From positions 2,418,001 through 2,482,000 of the forward strand of contig NZ_MVDG02000001.1 of assembly GCF_002008315.2 (NCBI RefSeq): a DNA stretch of 64,000 nucleotides. The letters run 5' to 3'. Of this stretch, positions 1-9,166 are shown in pieces. Both the position numbers and the translations under genes were made by a program. Numbering within the stretch: the first letter of the stretch is position 1; each line of letters starts with the position of its first letter. The notes under the pieces are model-generated. The model ran no database searches, was not told the origin of the DNA, and saw only the letters and a program-made list of their open reading frames with translations. The DNA comes from Arthrobacter sp. KBS0703 (GTDB lineage Bacteria > Actinomycetota > Actinomycetes > Actinomycetales > Micrococcaceae).

Positions 1-1131
1 GCCCCGTTCATCGAGCAGGACCACCTCGCCGGAGGACGGCAGGAAGTTCCGCTCCGGGACCTCCGCGTATACGCGCGCCTCTGCGGCGTGGCCGTTAAGC
101 ACGACGTCGTCCTGCGCCACGGTGAGCACCTCGCCGGCGGCGATGCGCACCTGCCACTCCACGAGGTCCACCCCGGTGACCATTTCGGTGACCGGATGCT
201 CCACCTGCAGGCGCGTGTTCATCTCCATGAAGAAGAATTCGTCCGGGGCGTTGTCCGAGACCAGGAACTCCACGGTGCCCGCCCCGGTGTAGTGGACGCT
301 CCGGGCCGCCTGGCAGGCGGCCTCGCCGATCCGCGCCCGGGTGGTTCCGCCGTCGGCCAGTGATTCCAGGAGCGGCGACGGCGCTTCTTCAATCACCTTC
401 TGGTGCCTGCGCTGCAGGGAGCATTCGCGCTCCCCCAGGTGGATGACGTTCCCGTGCGTGTCGGCGAGCACCTGCACTTCGATGTGCCGCGGGGCCTTGA
501 CGAGGTGTTCCAGGAAAAGCGTGTCGTCGCCGAAGGCGCTGGCCGCGACGCGACGCGCGGTGGCCAGCGTTGCCGGGAGGTCCTCCGGCCGTTCCACCAC
601 GTGCATGCCCTTGCCTCCGCCGCCCGCGGACGGCTTGATGAGCAGGGGATACCCCACGGCCGCGGCGGCGGCGATCAGGTCGTCGTCGGTCAGCCCCGGT
701 TCGGCGATGCCCGGGATCACCGGGACGCCGTATCCGGCCACGTGGTTCTTGGAGCGGATCTTGTCCCCCATGACGTCCAGGGATTCGACGCCGGGGCCGA
801 TGAAGGCGATGCCGGCGGCCTCCAGGGCGCGGGCGAACTCCACGTTCTCGCTCAGGAAACCGTAGCCGGGGTGCACCGCCTGGGCGCCGGTGTCCTTGCA
901 GGCCCTGATGATCGCCTCGATTTTCAGGTAGCTTTCGGCCGCGGCGGCCGGACCGATCCGCACGGCGAGGTCCGCTTCCCGCACGTGGCGGGCGTCGGCG
1001 TCGGCGTCGCTGTAGACGGCGACCGAACGGATGCCCATGGCGTGCAGCGTCCTGATCACCCGGCAGGCGATTTCGCCGCGGTTGGCCACGAGGACGGTGT
1101 GGAACAGGTTGGGGTCAGCTGGATTGGTCAT
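1..1131 (-). CDS. liuD: Methylcrotonyl-CoA-type acyl-CoA carboxylase, biotin-carboxylase (alpha) subunit, 3' end outside window
   Basis: This is the ATP-dependent biotin carboxylase half of an acyl-CoA carboxylase. The visible 377 residues start with a VANRGEIA motif, typical of the biotin carboxylase N-domain, and include the ATP-grasp glycine loop [12 protein letters not shown] near residues 160-170 and the [14 protein letters not shown] catalytic stretch. No stop codon occurs before the window edge, so the C-terminal part with the biotinylated lysine lies outside. The ATG at 1131 is only 6 bp after the stop of the carboxyltransferase gene, so the two are co-transcribed. The partner is the MCC type, which suggests leucine/isovalerate breakdown. 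A propionyl-CoA-type alpha subunit cannot be excluded from this domain alone. Confidence 0.9.
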   Translation of the reverse strand, partial: MTNPADPNLFHTVLVANRGEIACRVIRTLHAMGIRSVAVYSDADADARHVREADLAVRIGPAAAAESYLKIEAIIRACKDTGAQAVHPGYGFLSENVEFARALEAAGIAFIGPGVESLDVMGDKIRSKNHVAGYGVPVIPGIAEPGLTDDDLIAAAAAVGYPLLIKPSAGGGGKGMHVVERPEDLPATLATARRVAASAFGDDTLFLEHLVKAPRHIEVQVLADTHGNVIHLGERECSLQRRHQKVIEEAPSPLLESLADGGTTRARIGEAACQAARSVHYTGAGTVEFLVSDNAPDEFFFMEMNTRLQVEHPVTEMVTGVDLVEWQVRIAAGEVLTVAQDDVVLNGHAAEARVYAEVPERNFLPSSGEVVLLDERG

Positions 1132-1137
1132 GGCCGC

Positions 1138-2745
1138 TCACATCCGGAAGAGGCCGAAGGAAGTCTCCGGCAGCGGGGTTCGGGAGACGACGTCGAGCGC
1201 CAGTCCCAGGACAGTGCGGGTGTCCGCGGGGTCGATGACGCCGTCGTCCCAGACACGGGCGGTGGAATAATAGGGACTCCCCTGGTCCTCGTACTGCTGC
1301 TTGATGGGAGCCTTGAAGGCTTCCTCGTCCGCTGCGGACCACTCCTGCCCGGCGGCCTCATACTGGTCGCGCTTCACCGTGGCCAGCACACTGGAAGCCT
1401 GGTTGCCGCCCATCACGGAGATGCGGCTCGCGGGCCACATCCACAGGAAGCGCGGCGAGTAGGCCCGCCCGCACATCGAATAGTTGCCGGCGCCGAAGGA
1501 TCCGCCGATCACGACAGTCAGCTTCGGCACGCGGGCGGTGGCGACGGCCGTCACCATCTTGGCGCCGTTCTTGGCGATGCCGCCCTGTTCGACGTCCTTG
1601 CCCACCATGAAGCCGGAGAGGTTCTGCAGGAAGACCAACGGGATGCCCCGCTGGTCGCAGAGCTCAATAAAGTGGGCGCCTTTGAGCGAGGACTCGCTGA
1701 AGAGCACGCCGTTGTTGGCCACGATGCCCACGGGATGCCCGTGCAGCTTCGCGAAGCCGGTGACCAGGGTGGTGCCGTAGTTCTTCTTGAATTCGTGGAA
1801 CCGGCTGCCGTCCACGAGGCGGGCGATGACCTCACGGACGTCATACTGTGCGTTGACGTCCGTGGGGACGGCTCCGTAGAGCTCCGCGGGGTTCACTACA
1901 GGCTCGACGGCGGTGTCCACGTCCCAGGCGGGCGCGGCTGGCCGCGGCAGGGTGGAGACGATGTCGCGGACGATCTGCAGGGCGTGTTCGTCGTTCTCGG
2001 CCAAGTGGTCCGTGACGCCGGAGATCCGGGAATGGACGTCGCCCCCGCCGAGCTCCTCGGCCGTGACGATCTCGCCGATGGCCGCCTTCACCAGCGGCGG
2101 TCCGCCCAGGAAGATCGTTCCCTGATTGCGGACGATGACCGTCTCGTCGCTCATGGCCGGAACGTACGCGCCGCCGGCGGTGCAGGAGCCCATGACGGAG
2201 GCAATCTGCGGAATCTTGGCCGCGGACATCCTGGCCTGGTTGTAGAAGATCCGGCCGAAGTGCTCCTTATCCGGGAAGACCTCGTCCTGTTTGGGGAGGA
2301 AGGCTCCGCCGGAGTCCACGAGGTAGACGCAGGGCAGCCGGTTTTCCAGCGCGATCTCCTGGGCCCGCAGGTGCTTCTTCACCGTCATGGGGTAGTAGGT
2401 GCCGCCCTTGACGGTGGCGTCGTTGGAGATGACCAGGACCTGGCGCCCGTGGACCAGGCCGATGCCCGTGATCACGCCGGCGCCAGGAGAGTCGTCGTTG
2501 TACATCCCGTTGGCTGCCAGCGGGGCAATCTCAAGGAACGGGCTGCCGTCGTCCAGGAGCTGGTCGATCCGCTCCCTCGGAAGGAGCTTGCCCCGGGCCA
2601 CATGGCGCTCGCGGGATTTCTCCGGCCCGCCCAGGGCGGCCACGGCGAGCCGCTTCCGCAGTTCGCCGGCGAGCGCCTCCTGGGCGACGCTATTGGCCGC
2701 AAAGGCCTCGCTCGTGGCGTCCAGCTTGCTGGCGAGTGTCTCCAT
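1138..2745 (-). CDS. liuB: Methylcrotonyl-CoA carboxylase carboxyltransferase (beta) subunit
   Basis: The 535-residue protein transfers carboxyl from biotin to 3-methylcrotonyl-CoA, the fourth step of leucine degradation. It shows the crotonase-like carboxyltransferase fold in two halves. The C-terminal block [20 protein letters not shown] followed by [12 protein letters not shown] is characteristic of the MCC beta subunit rather than the propionyl-CoA type. Length matches the family. Reading is open well upstream, but the ATG at 2745 (METLASKLD) is chosen because similarity to the family begins there and the upstream stretch covers the promoter and operator region. It is first in an operon with the biotin-carboxylase subunit and is divergent from a TetR gene, which probably regulates it. 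Confidence 0.92.
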   Translation of the reverse strand: METLASKLDATSEAFAANSVAQEALAGELRKRLAVAALGGPEKSRERHVARGKLLPRERIDQLLDDGSPFLEIAPLAANGMYNDDSPGAGVITGIGLVHGRQVLVISNDATVKGGTYYPMTVKKHLRAQEIALENRLPCVYLVDSGGAFLPKQDEVFPDKEHFGRIFYNQARMSAAKIPQIASVMGSCTAGGAYVPAMSDETVIVRNQGTIFLGGPPLVKAAIGEIVTAEELGGGDVHSRISGVTDHLAENDEHALQIVRDIVSTLPRPAAPAWDVDTAVEPVVNPAELYGAVPTDVNAQYDVREVIARLVDGSRFHEFKKNYGTTLVTGFAKLHGHPVGIVANNGVLFSESSLKGAHFIELCDQRGIPLVFLQNLSGFMVGKDVEQGGIAKNGAKMVTAVATARVPKLTVVIGGSFGAGNYSMCGRAYSPRFLWMWPASRISVMGGNQASSVLATVKRDQYEAAGQEWSAADEEAFKAPIKQQYEDQGSPYYSTARVWDDGVIDPADTRTVLGLALDVVSRTPLPETSFGLFRM

Positions 2746-2799
2746 TGACCGCTTCCATTTCCTTGACCGGCCCGGATTCCCGCGGGCCCGGCTATTTTC

Positions 2800-2844
2800 G
2801 GTTAGTGCCGTGTAACTGAGATTTAGGTTAGTCTCTATTAACTG
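2800..2844. promoter_or_regulatory. Tandem TetR-type operators between liuB and the tetR gene
   Basis: Two copies of GGTTAGT-N6-TAACTG lie at 2800-2818 and 2826-2844, each containing the inverted repeat GTTA-N8-TAAC, with centres 26 bp apart. They sit in the 152-bp divergent intergenic region between the carboxylase operon and the TetR regulator. This is the usual place and symmetry for TetR-family operators. Binding by the neighbouring TetR is inferred. Confidence 0.65.
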
Positions 2845-2897
2845 TGATGTCCAACACACGGATGAGTTGCTAGAGTTTGCAGTTTCGAGGAGGAAAT

Positions 2898-3596
2898 GTG
2901 CAGATCACGGAGCACGGCCAGGTTGCCGAAAGCAGCGATGCCGTCCAGCCCGCCCCGCCGGACCAGGGAACCACGCCCAACCGCGCGACGCAGCGCAGCC
3001 GGGCCAAGGAAACCCGCCGTCAGGCCCTGCTGTCCGCGGCCGCCTCCCTCTTCGCCGCCGACGGTTTCAACCGCGTCTCCCTGGAGGACCTCGGTGCCGC
3101 CGCGGGGGTGAGCGGCCCCGCCGTGTACCGCCACTTCCCGGGGAAGCAGGCCGTGCTGGGGGCCCTGCTCCTGACGGTCAGCCAGGACCTGCTCGACGGC
3201 GGCCGGCTCGTTGTTGCCGACGCCGCGGACCCCCTCGCGGCGCTGGGCCGGCTGGTCCAGTTCCATGTGGACTTTGCGCTCAGCAATCCGGACGTGATTC
3301 GGGTCCAGGACAGGGACTTCAGCAACCTCACCGACGAGGACCAGGCCCATGTCCGGGCGCTGCAGCGCAGCTACGTGGAGCTGTGGGTGGACGTTCTGGC
3401 GGGGATCCACCACGCAACGGACACGGCAGACCTCCGGATGCGCGCCCATGCAACCTTCGGACTGATCAACTCCACGCCGCACTCGGTCCGCAACCACGGG
3501 CGGAGAATGGCCATCAGGTCGGCACGGCCGCTCCTGGAGAACATGGCGCTGGCCGCCCTCACGGCGCCCGGCGGACCCCAAGCCGCCGCTGACTGA
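2898..3596 (+). CDS. TetR-family transcriptional regulator of the MCC operon
   Basis: A 232-residue one-component repressor. After a roughly 35-residue polar N-terminal extension, the helix-turn-helix spans about residues 42-85, with the recognition stretch [14 protein letters not shown] typical of TetR. The rest is a helical ligand-binding domain. The GTG at 2898 is selected because an AGGAGG ribosome-binding site ends 4-5 bp before it. A slightly earlier ATG-frame start would bury that site. It is divergent from the methylcrotonyl-CoA carboxylase genes and shares tandem operators with them, so regulation of leucine/isovalerate catabolism, with an acyl-CoA ligand, is a reasonable inference. 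Its stop codon falls inside a 20-bp tandem repeat. Confidence 0.85.
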   Translation: MQITEHGQVAESSDAVQPAPPDQGTTPNRATQRSRAKETRRQALLSAAASLFAADGFNRVSLEDLGAAAGVSGPAVYRHFPGKQAVLGALLLTVSQDLLDGGRLVVADAADPLAALGRLVQFHVDFALSNPDVIRVQDRDFSNLTDEDQAHVRALQRSYVELWVDVLAGIHHATDTADLRMRAHATFGLINSTPHSVRNHGRRMAIRSARPLLENMALAALTAPGGPQAAAD

Positions 3597-3692
3597 GCCG
3601 GCGCACCGCTGATTGAGCCCGCCCACCGTTGATTGAGCCCGCCCAGCGCTGATTGAGCCCGCCGAAATCGGTTTCGACAGGCTCAATCAGCA
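3588..3692. repeat. Four 20-bp tandem repeats plus inverted arm between convergent genes
   Basis: Four units of about 20 bp (GCTGATTGAGCCCGCCCACC and variants) run from 3588 to 3667. An inverted copy, GGTTTCGACAGGCTCAATCAGC, follows at 3670-3691. GCTGATTGAGC and GCTCAATCAGC can pair as a hairpin. The array lies between the convergent tetR and bkdC genes, so a terminator role in both directions is possible. The first unit supplies the TGA stop of tetR. The same TTTCGACAGGCTCAA core recurs inside bkdC. Confidence 0.8.
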
Positions 3693-3696
3693 GGCA

Positions 3697-5070
3697 CTAG
3701 ACCATCGCGAGCGCCATGCCCGGATCAGCCAGGAGGGCTCCGAGGTCCGCCAGGAACCGGGATCCCTGCTCGCCGTCCACCAGCCGGTGATCGAAGGACA
3801 GGCTCAGGGTCATGACCTGTCTGAGCGCGACCTCGTCCTGGTACTCCCACGGCATCTTCCGCACCGCGCCCATGGCCAGGATGGCGGCCTCCCCCGGATT
3901 GAGGATGGGCGTCCCGGCATCGATCCCGAATACACCGATGTTGGTGATGGAGATGGTGCCGCCGGAGAGCTCCGCCGGGCTGGTCTTGCCGGCTCGGGCC
4001 GTCTCGGTCAGCCCGGTCAGCGCCGTGGACAGCTCCGCCAGCGTCATCCGGTCCGCGTCCTTGATGTTGGGAACCGTCAGGCCGCGCGGGGTGGCCGCCG
4101 CAATCCCCAGGTTCACGTAGTTGAACTGCACGATCTCCTGGTTGGCCTCATCCCACCGGGAATTGAGGGTTGGACTGCGCCGCAGGGCGATCAGGGCCGC
4201 CTTGGCCACGAGGGTCAGCGGCGTCAGCTTCAACCCGGCAAAGGCCTTGCTCGCCTTCAGCCTGGTCAGGAGCTCCATGGCCGGCGTGACGTCCACGGTC
4301 AGGAACTCCGTGACGTGGGGCGCGGTGAACGCGCTGGAGACCATGGCCGCCGCCGTGAACTTGCGCACCCCCTTGATGGGCGTGCGCATCTCGCGTTCAC
4401 CAGGCCGGGGAGACGGAACGTGTTCCTGCGCCTGGCCGGCTTCGCCCGCCAGCTCCTGGGCCGCGGCCGGAAGGTCACCGCCGCCCACGAAGTTCCGTAC
4501 GTCGTCGCGGGTTATCAGCCCGCCGGGGCCGCTGCCGGTAACATGCTCCAGGTCCACGCCAAGGTCCTTGGCCAGCTTCCGCACCGGCGGCGTGGAGCGG
4601 GGCCGCTCGCCGGTCAACGGTTCGGCGGGCTTGGTTTCGACAGGCTCAACCAGCGGCGCGGCGGTTTCGATATGCTCAACCGGCGCGGCTGCGAAGGTGC
4701 GCGCACTGCGGACAGGGCGGCCGGTATCTTCGAGGACCGCGCCGTACCCCACCAGGTTCGGTTCGCGTTTGGCGGCGGGCGCCTCAGCCGCACCGCCGGC
4801 GGGCTGGCCGGCGGCCTCACCCTCCACCTCGAAGGAGACGATCGGCTTGCCCACCTCCACCACGGTGCCCGGCTGCTCGTGCAGGGCGGTGACCACACCG
4901 GCAAACGGGGAAGGCAGCTCCACGACGGCCTTCGCCGTTTCCACTTCGGCAATGATCTGGTTCAGGGTCACGGTGTCGCCAACATTGACCTTCCAGCTGA
5001 CGATTTCGGACTCGGTCAGGCCTTCGCCGAGATCGGGGAGCCGGAATTCCTTGATCATGGTGGCGGTCAT
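3697..5070 (-). CDS. bkdC: Branched-chain 2-oxoacid dehydrogenase E2 (dihydrolipoyl acyltransferase)
   Basis: This 457-residue E2 core subunit transfers the acyl group from E1 to CoA through a lipoyl arm. It has one lipoyl domain (about residues 7-82) with the lipoylated lysine K47 in the ETAKA motif. A low-complexity linker follows, then a peripheral-subunit-binding domain around 160-200 and the catalytic domain ending with the DHRLVDG active-site motif (H428, D432). The start overlaps the E1-beta stop by 4 bp (ATGA), so translation is coupled. The linker contains two copies of an intergenic repeat (4633-4682), read as VEPVET and VEHIET. No E3 gene is adjacent. Confidence 0.93.
   Translation of the reverse strand: MTATMIKEFRLPDLGEGLTESEIVSWKVNVGDTVTLNQIIAEVETAKAVVELPSPFAGVVTALHEQPGTVVEVGKPIVSFEVEGEAAGQPAGGAAEAPAAKREPNLVGYGAVLEDTGRPVRSARTFAAAPVEHIETAAPLVEPVETKPAEPLTGERPRSTPPVRKLAKDLGVDLEHVTGSGPGGLITRDDVRNFVGGGDLPAAAQELAGEAGQAQEHVPSPRPGEREMRTPIKGVRKFTAAAMVSSAFTAPHVTEFLTVDVTPAMELLTRLKASKAFAGLKLTPLTLVAKAALIALRRSPTLNSRWDEANQEIVQFNYVNLGIAAATPRGLTVPNIKDADRMTLAELSTALTGLTETARAGKTSPAELSGGTISITNIGVFGIDAGTPILNPGEAAILAMGAVRKMPWEYQDEVALRQVMTLSLSFDHRLVDGEQGSRFLADLGALLADPGMALAMV
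4633..4682. repeat. Two intragenic copies of the TTTCGACAGGCTCAA repeat in the bkdC linker
   Basis: GGTTTCGACAGGCTCAACCAGC at 4633-4654 matches the inverted arm of the 3588-3692 array at all but one position. A more diverged copy, GGTTTCGATATGCTCAACCG, lies at 4663-4682. Both are in frame within the flexible linker between the lipoyl and binding domains, where extra residues are likely to be tolerated. Confidence 0.75.
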
Positions 5071-6077
5071 CCTTCCAGCCCGCTCAGCGAGTTCGGCCGG
5101 CCGAGCGCACGGTCAACGCCGTCGAGGATCCTGTCCAGGCTCGGAAGGTGGTGCATCTCCAGCTTGGAATAGGGGTACGGCACATCGAATCCGGTGACGC
5201 GGACGGGAGCAGTCTCCAGGTAGTAGAAGCAGCGCTCGGTGATACTGGCGGCCAGCTCGGCGCCCAGGCCACCCGACTGCCCGGCCTCGTGCGTGATGAC
5301 AAGCCGGCCGGTCTTGCGGACGGATGCCTCCAGCGCCGCATAGTCGACGGGCGCGAGGGAGCGGAGATCAATGACTTCGATGGAAACTCCCTCATCCGCC
5401 GCGGCAATGGCGGCGTCCCGGGCGGTCTTGACCAGCGGGCCGTAAGCCACCAGCGTGACATCCCGTCCGTCCGTGATGACGCGGGCATTCCCCAGCGGCA
5501 GCGCGCTGCCCGGCTCCAGGGTCTCATCGACGTCGCCTTTGTCGTGGTAGCGGCGTTTGGGTTCGAAATACAGCACGGGGTCATCGCAGGAAATGGCCTG
5601 CTGGATCATGGTGTACGCGTCCTGCGGGCTGGACGGGCTCACCACCCGCAGGCCGGAGGTGTGCGTGAAGTACGCCTCCGGAGACTCGGAGTGGTGCTCG
5701 GGTGAACCGATTCCGCCGCCGAACGGGACGCGGACGGTGATGGGCATCTTAACGGCGCCCTGGGTGCGGTAGTGCATCTTGGCGACCTGGCTGACGATCT
5801 GGTCGAACGCCGGGTAGATGAAGCCGTCGAACTGGATCTCCACGACGGGACGGTAGCCGCGGTAGGCAAGGCCCACCGCCGTGCCCATGATGCCGGCCTC
5901 GGCCAGGGGCGTGTCCACAACACGGTGCTTGCCGAAGTCCTTCTGCAGGCCGTCGGTGACTCTGAAGACGCCCCCCAGGGTTCCGATGTCCTCGCCCATA
6001 AGGACTACTTTGGGATCGTTTTCGAGGGATTTGCGCAGGCCCGAATTGATGGCTCGGGCAAAGGTCATCTGTGTCAT
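5067..6077 (-). CDS. bkdB: Branched-chain 2-oxoacid dehydrogenase E1 beta subunit
   Basis: A 336-residue transketolase-like beta subunit that pairs with E1-alpha to decarboxylate branched-chain 2-oxoacids. The start (MTFARAIN), the MGEDIG segment and the DTPLAEAGI and IQFDGFIYPAFDQI motifs are typical of 2-oxoisovalerate or pyruvate E1-beta. The C-terminal transketolase domain carries the LRSLAPVD motif. Its ATG overlaps the E1-alpha stop by one base (TGATG), showing tight operon coupling. Assignment to branched-chain rather than pyruvate oxidation rests on the nearby Lrp regulator and MCC genes. Confidence 0.92.
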   Translation of the reverse strand: MTQMTFARAINSGLRKSLENDPKVVLMGEDIGTLGGVFRVTDGLQKDFGKHRVVDTPLAEAGIMGTAVGLAYRGYRPVVEIQFDGFIYPAFDQIVSQVAKMHYRTQGAVKMPITVRVPFGGGIGSPEHHSESPEAYFTHTSGLRVVSPSSPQDAYTMIQQAISCDDPVLYFEPKRRYHDKGDVDETLEPGSALPLGNARVITDGRDVTLVAYGPLVKTARDAAIAAADEGVSIEVIDLRSLAPVDYAALEASVRKTGRLVITHEAGQSGGLGAELAASITERCFYYLETAPVRVTGFDVPYPYSKLEMHHLPSLDRILDGVDRALGRPNSLSGLEG

Positions 6078-7255
6078 CAGCGTGCACCTTCCTCTGAGTT
6101 GGCTCCTGCGGGATCGCCGAAGGATGCCAGGTAACGGGAGTAGTGGTCCTGCTGGCGGTCCAGCCAGGAGTTCGGCGTGCTGTAGACGTGCTTGAAGATG
6201 TCAAGCGGCTCCGGCTCGGGCATGTTGATGGTGCCGGCCCGGAGTTCCTTGGCCACGGCGTCGGCCTTCGCAGCGACCGCGGCCTCAAGGTCCGCGGTCA
6301 GCAGTCCCTTGCGGTCCAGCAGCGACTTCACCCTGCTGATCGGGTCCTTGGCGGCCCAGTCCTCGAGCTCGTTGGCATCCCGGTACCGGGTGGGGTCATC
6401 CGCCGTCGTATGCGGTCCCATCCGGTAGGTCACGGCCTCGATGAAGGTGGGGCCGCCGCCGCGGCGGGCACGGTCCAAGGCAATGCGGGTCGCCGCCATG
6501 ACGGCGAGGACATCGTTGCCGTCGACCCTGATGCTGGGAATTCCGAAGCCTGAGGCGCGGTCCGCGAGGTGGATGTGGGACTGCAGCCGCACGGGCTCCG
6601 AGATGGCCCAGTGGTTGTTCTGGCAGAAAAACACCACGGGAGCCTGGAAGCTGGCCGCAAACACCATGGCCTCGTTGACGTCGCCCTCGCTCGTGGCGCC
6701 GTCGCCGAAGTAGGCCACGGCGACGCAGTCGGCGCCGTCGTTCTGGATGCCCATGGCATAGCCCGTGGCGTGCAGGCTCTGCGCCCCGATGATGATCTGC
6801 TGCGTGGCGACGTTCACGGTGAACGGGTCCCAGCCGGCGGAGGCGTTGCCCCGCCAGGCTCGGACCAAGTCCTCCGGTCTCACTCCCCTGCAGTAGGCAA
6901 CACCGTTGTCACGGTAGCTGGGGAAAACAAAGTCGTCGTCGCGCAGCGTGCGGGCCGATCCGATCTGGGCTGCTTCCTGGCCGAGCAGCGGCGGCCAGAG
7001 TGCCAGTTCGCCCTGGCGCTGGAGCGCCGTGGCCTCGGCGTCAATCCTGCGGATGACCACCATGTCCTCATAGAGGGAGCCGAGCTGTTCGTCCGAGATG
7101 TCCCGGACCCAGGGGTCGTACTCCGGATGGCTGACACGCTCCCCTTGGGGGGTGATCAGCTGGACCAGGTTCTGGCTGGCCCCTCCTCGATGTCCCGTAC
7201 TGTTGCCCGGGCCGACGGCGGGTGTACCGCCCTGGCCCACTTCGTCTGTCAACAC
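6077..7255 (-). CDS. bkdA: Branched-chain 2-oxoacid dehydrogenase E1 alpha subunit
   Basis: The 392-residue thiamine-diphosphate-binding alpha subunit. The ThDP motif begins at GDG (residues 184-186) and ends at the NN pair near residue 213-214. The phosphorylation-loop-like segment RMGPHTTADDPTRYR is also present. Reading is open further upstream, but that part is proline/cysteine-rich and unlike the family. The GTG at 7255 is preferred because AGAAGG lies 10 bp before it. The in-frame TTG at 7252 is an alternative. First gene of the bkdABC operon, divergent from an Lrp-type regulator with a palindrome between them. Confidence 0.9.
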   Translation of the reverse strand: MLTDEVGQGGTPAVGPGNSTGHRGGASQNLVQLITPQGERVSHPEYDPWVRDISDEQLGSLYEDMVVIRRIDAEATALQRQGELALWPPLLGQEAAQIGSARTLRDDDFVFPSYRDNGVAYCRGVRPEDLVRAWRGNASAGWDPFTVNVATQQIIIGAQSLHATGYAMGIQNDGADCVAVAYFGDGATSEGDVNEAMVFAASFQAPVVFFCQNNHWAISEPVRLQSHIHLADRASGFGIPSIRVDGNDVLAVMAATRIALDRARRGGGPTFIEAVTYRMGPHTTADDPTRYRDANELEDWAAKDPISRVKSLLDRKGLLTADLEAAVAAKADAVAKELRAGTINMPEPEPLDIFKHVYSTPNSWLDRQQDHYSRYLASFGDPAGANSEEGAR

Positions 7256-7348
7256 CGTTGCGCAACCTTCTGACGTCGTGTGACCGCCCCGTGCAAGGAC
7301 TCGTGATCCCGCCGCGCGACAGCCTTCGGGGCACCGTTGCCCCGGATA

Positions 7349-7368
7349 ATTGTGACCATACTCACAAT
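7349..7368. promoter_or_regulatory. Candidate Lrp-type operator in the bkdA/lrp divergent promoter
   Basis: A perfect inverted repeat, ATTGTGA-N6-TCACAAT, lies between the divergent bkdA and Lrp genes. A second, imperfect palindrome, CTTGCGCATTATGCAAG (about 7441-7457), overlaps the Lrp start codon. Lrp-family proteins commonly bind several such sites at their own and neighbouring promoters. The link is inferred. Confidence 0.5.
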
Positions 7369-7450
7369 GCTCAAGGGGTACAACCACCGCCGCGGAAACT
7401 GAGCACAATGCACCATTTGGCCGACCCGGACCGTGCTAGCCTTGCGCATT

Positions 7451-7924
7451 ATGCAAGCTTTGGATGGCACTGACACGCGGCTGCTTTCAGCCTTGGCCCG
7501 GGATCCGCGCAGGACCGTGGTGGCCCTGGCCCAGAAGCTGGGACTGTCCCGGAACACGGTCCAGGCACGGATGGCCCAACTCGAGAAGAAACACGTCTTC
7601 CTCTCCTTCGAACGCCGCATCAATCCGGTGTCGCTCGGCTACCCGCTCATGGCTTTCATCTCGGTGCACGTCCAGCAGCAGAAACTGGGCCGGCTCGCCG
7701 AAGAGCTGGCAAGCGTGCCCGAGATCCTGGAAGGCTACGGCCTGACGGGTTCGGCCGACCTTCTGCTCCGCGTAGTGGCACTTGACGCCGAAGACCTCTT
7801 CCGGATCAACGGAAAAATCCTCGCGTGCGACGGCGTGGACAGGACCGATACAGCCCTGGCCATGGGCGAGCTTATTCCGTTCCGGATCCAGCCCCTGCTG
7901 GACCGTGGCTCCGCAGCCGAGTGA
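7451..7924 (+). CDS. Lrp/AsnC-family regulator, probable regulator of bkd genes
   Basis: A 157-residue feast/famine regulator. The N-terminal helix-turn-helix (about residues 5-55, with LAQKLGLSRNTVQARMAQLE) is followed by a RAM ligand-sensing domain. The ATG at 7451 is used because the family N-terminus (LDGTDTRLLSALA) begins there. No Shine-Dalgarno is visible, so the mRNA may be leaderless. It is divergent from bkdABC. An Lrp-type activator (BkdR) controls the same complex in Pseudomonas, which supports the role here by analogy only. Confidence 0.85.
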   Translation: MQALDGTDTRLLSALARDPRRTVVALAQKLGLSRNTVQARMAQLEKKHVFLSFERRINPVSLGYPLMAFISVHVQQQKLGRLAEELASVPEILEGYGLTGSADLLLRVVALDAEDLFRINGKILACDGVDRTDTALAMGELIPFRIQPLLDRGSAAE

Positions 7925-8068
7925 TGCCGCCGTTCCGCCCGGGGCCGATCCGCCCAGGGGATCGGGCCACAGGATATTGCCACGTAAAATGACTCGAGAC
8001 ATGCCCGGGCGCCGGCAACGGCCCAGTAATCAGGTACGCCCGTGTGGCGGTTGCCGGAAAGGCTCCAG

Positions 8069-8611
8069 TTGAGCAACCCACAGGACCCGTATCAGCCCGG
8101 TCAGCAACCGTACGGCCAGCAGTTCCGCGGCCGCCGGCCGCTCCCTCCCGCGCCCTTCGGGCTGCCGGGCCAGCCTCCGGCGAGGAGCCGCAAGGGCCTG
8201 TGGATCGTCGTGGGGATCGTCGGAGGCGTCCTGCTGCTGGTGGTGGTGGGAGTGCTGCTGCTGCTGAACCTCGTGGGCGGGGCTACGCGGAAGGCCTCTG
8301 ACCTTGCGGACGACTTCACCAAGCTGGTGCTCGCCGGGGAGACGGACAAGGCCTACGACGACTTCATGGACCCGGCGCTCAAGAAACAGCTGACCAAGGA
8401 GGATTTCGCTTCCGGCGTCGAGAGCCTCAAGCTGGACCAGTCCTGCGCCACTGTGTACGACGACCTCAAGATGAGCTCCGAAAGCGGATCCAATATCGCC
8501 GATGTGACCGGAGTCATTAATTGCGACGGCAAGGACATTGCACTCGTATACCGCTTCGCCGGCAAGGACGAGCTGAAGATGGTCAACATCCGGCTCAAGC
8601 CGAAGGGCTGA
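8069..8611 (+). CDS. Membrane-anchored protein with a small extracytoplasmic domain, function unknown
   Basis: A 180-residue protein beginning with a Pro/Gln/Gly-rich cytoplasmic tail (residues 1-40), then one strong transmembrane helix (about 44-68), then a soluble domain of about 110 residues presumably outside the cell. The soluble part (ASDLADDFTKLVLAGETDKAYDDF) resembles NTF2-like/DUF4878 lipoprotein-type domains, but I cannot assign it firmly. TTG at 8069 is preferred because GGAAAGG precedes it by about 7 bp. A GTG at 8042 is in frame. It is followed by two other small membrane proteins on the same strand. Confidence 0.65.
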   Translation: MSNPQDPYQPGQQPYGQQFRGRRPLPPAPFGLPGQPPARSRKGLWIVVGIVGGVLLLVVVGVLLLLNLVGGATRKASDLADDFTKLVLAGETDKAYDDFMDPALKKQLTKEDFASGVESLKLDQSCATVYDDLKMSSESGSNIADVTGVINCDGKDIALVYRFAGKDELKMVNIRLKPKG

Positions 8612-8726
8612 CCGCCGCCCACCCATCCACGGGCCGCCACGGTCCGAATTGCTTCCGAGAGCCCCGCCCGGGGCTCCGCAGTCCGGCCGGGGCAGGCGCC
8701 CCGGCCTAACCGGAAGGATTCGGGCC

Positions 8727-9131
8727 ATGCGCAACTCACCGAACCGCCTTATCGCCACCGTCTTCGGAGCCGTCTACCTGCTCGTGGGACTCGTCGGATT
8801 CGCCGTGACAGCGGGAATCGGCTTCTTCTCCACCGAAGGCGCCAACCTCATCATCTTCGAGGTCAACCCGCTGCACAACGTAATCCACCTCGCCATCGGC
8901 GCCGCACTATTGTCCGCGGGCCTGAAAAACGTCCAGCTGGCCCGCACCGTCAACGCCGGCGTCGGTGCCGTGTACCTGCTGGTGGGCATCCTCGGCCTGT
9001 TCCTGCTCAGCTCGCCGCTGAACATCATTGCCCTCAACGGAGCGGACAACGTGCTCCACCTGGCCAGCGCCGTTCTGCTGCTGGGCGTCGGCCTGTCCAT
9101 GGACAAGGCCCCCGTGGCCGCCCGCGCCTAG
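8727..9131 (+). CDS. DUF4383-type small integral membrane protein
   Basis: A 134-residue protein with four hydrophobic helices and the repeated pattern VYLLVG (residues about 17 and 77) and NVIHL/NVLHLA, as in DUF4383 proteins of actinobacteria. GGAAGG lies about 10 bp before the ATG. Function is unknown. It precedes another membrane protein by 35 bp, so they may be co-transcribed. Confidence 0.75.
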   Translation: MRNSPNRLIATVFGAVYLLVGLVGFAVTAGIGFFSTEGANLIIFEVNPLHNVIHLAIGAALLSAGLKNVQLARTVNAGVGAVYLLVGILGLFLLSSPLNIIALNGADNVLHLASAVLLLGVGLSMDKAPVAARA

Positions 9132-9166
9132 GTGTACTCGGCCAGGGCAGCAGAGAGCCAACCCCC

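Noticed and set aside
403-2748. A 781-codon open frame on the plus strand
   Set aside because: It is antisense to the acyl-CoA carboxylase genes, has shadow-like composition (His/Gly/Arg/Val rich) and no domain. High-GC genes produce such frames.
3588-3692. A CRISPR array
   Set aside because: The 20-bp units are directly adjacent with no spacers, and no cas genes are present.
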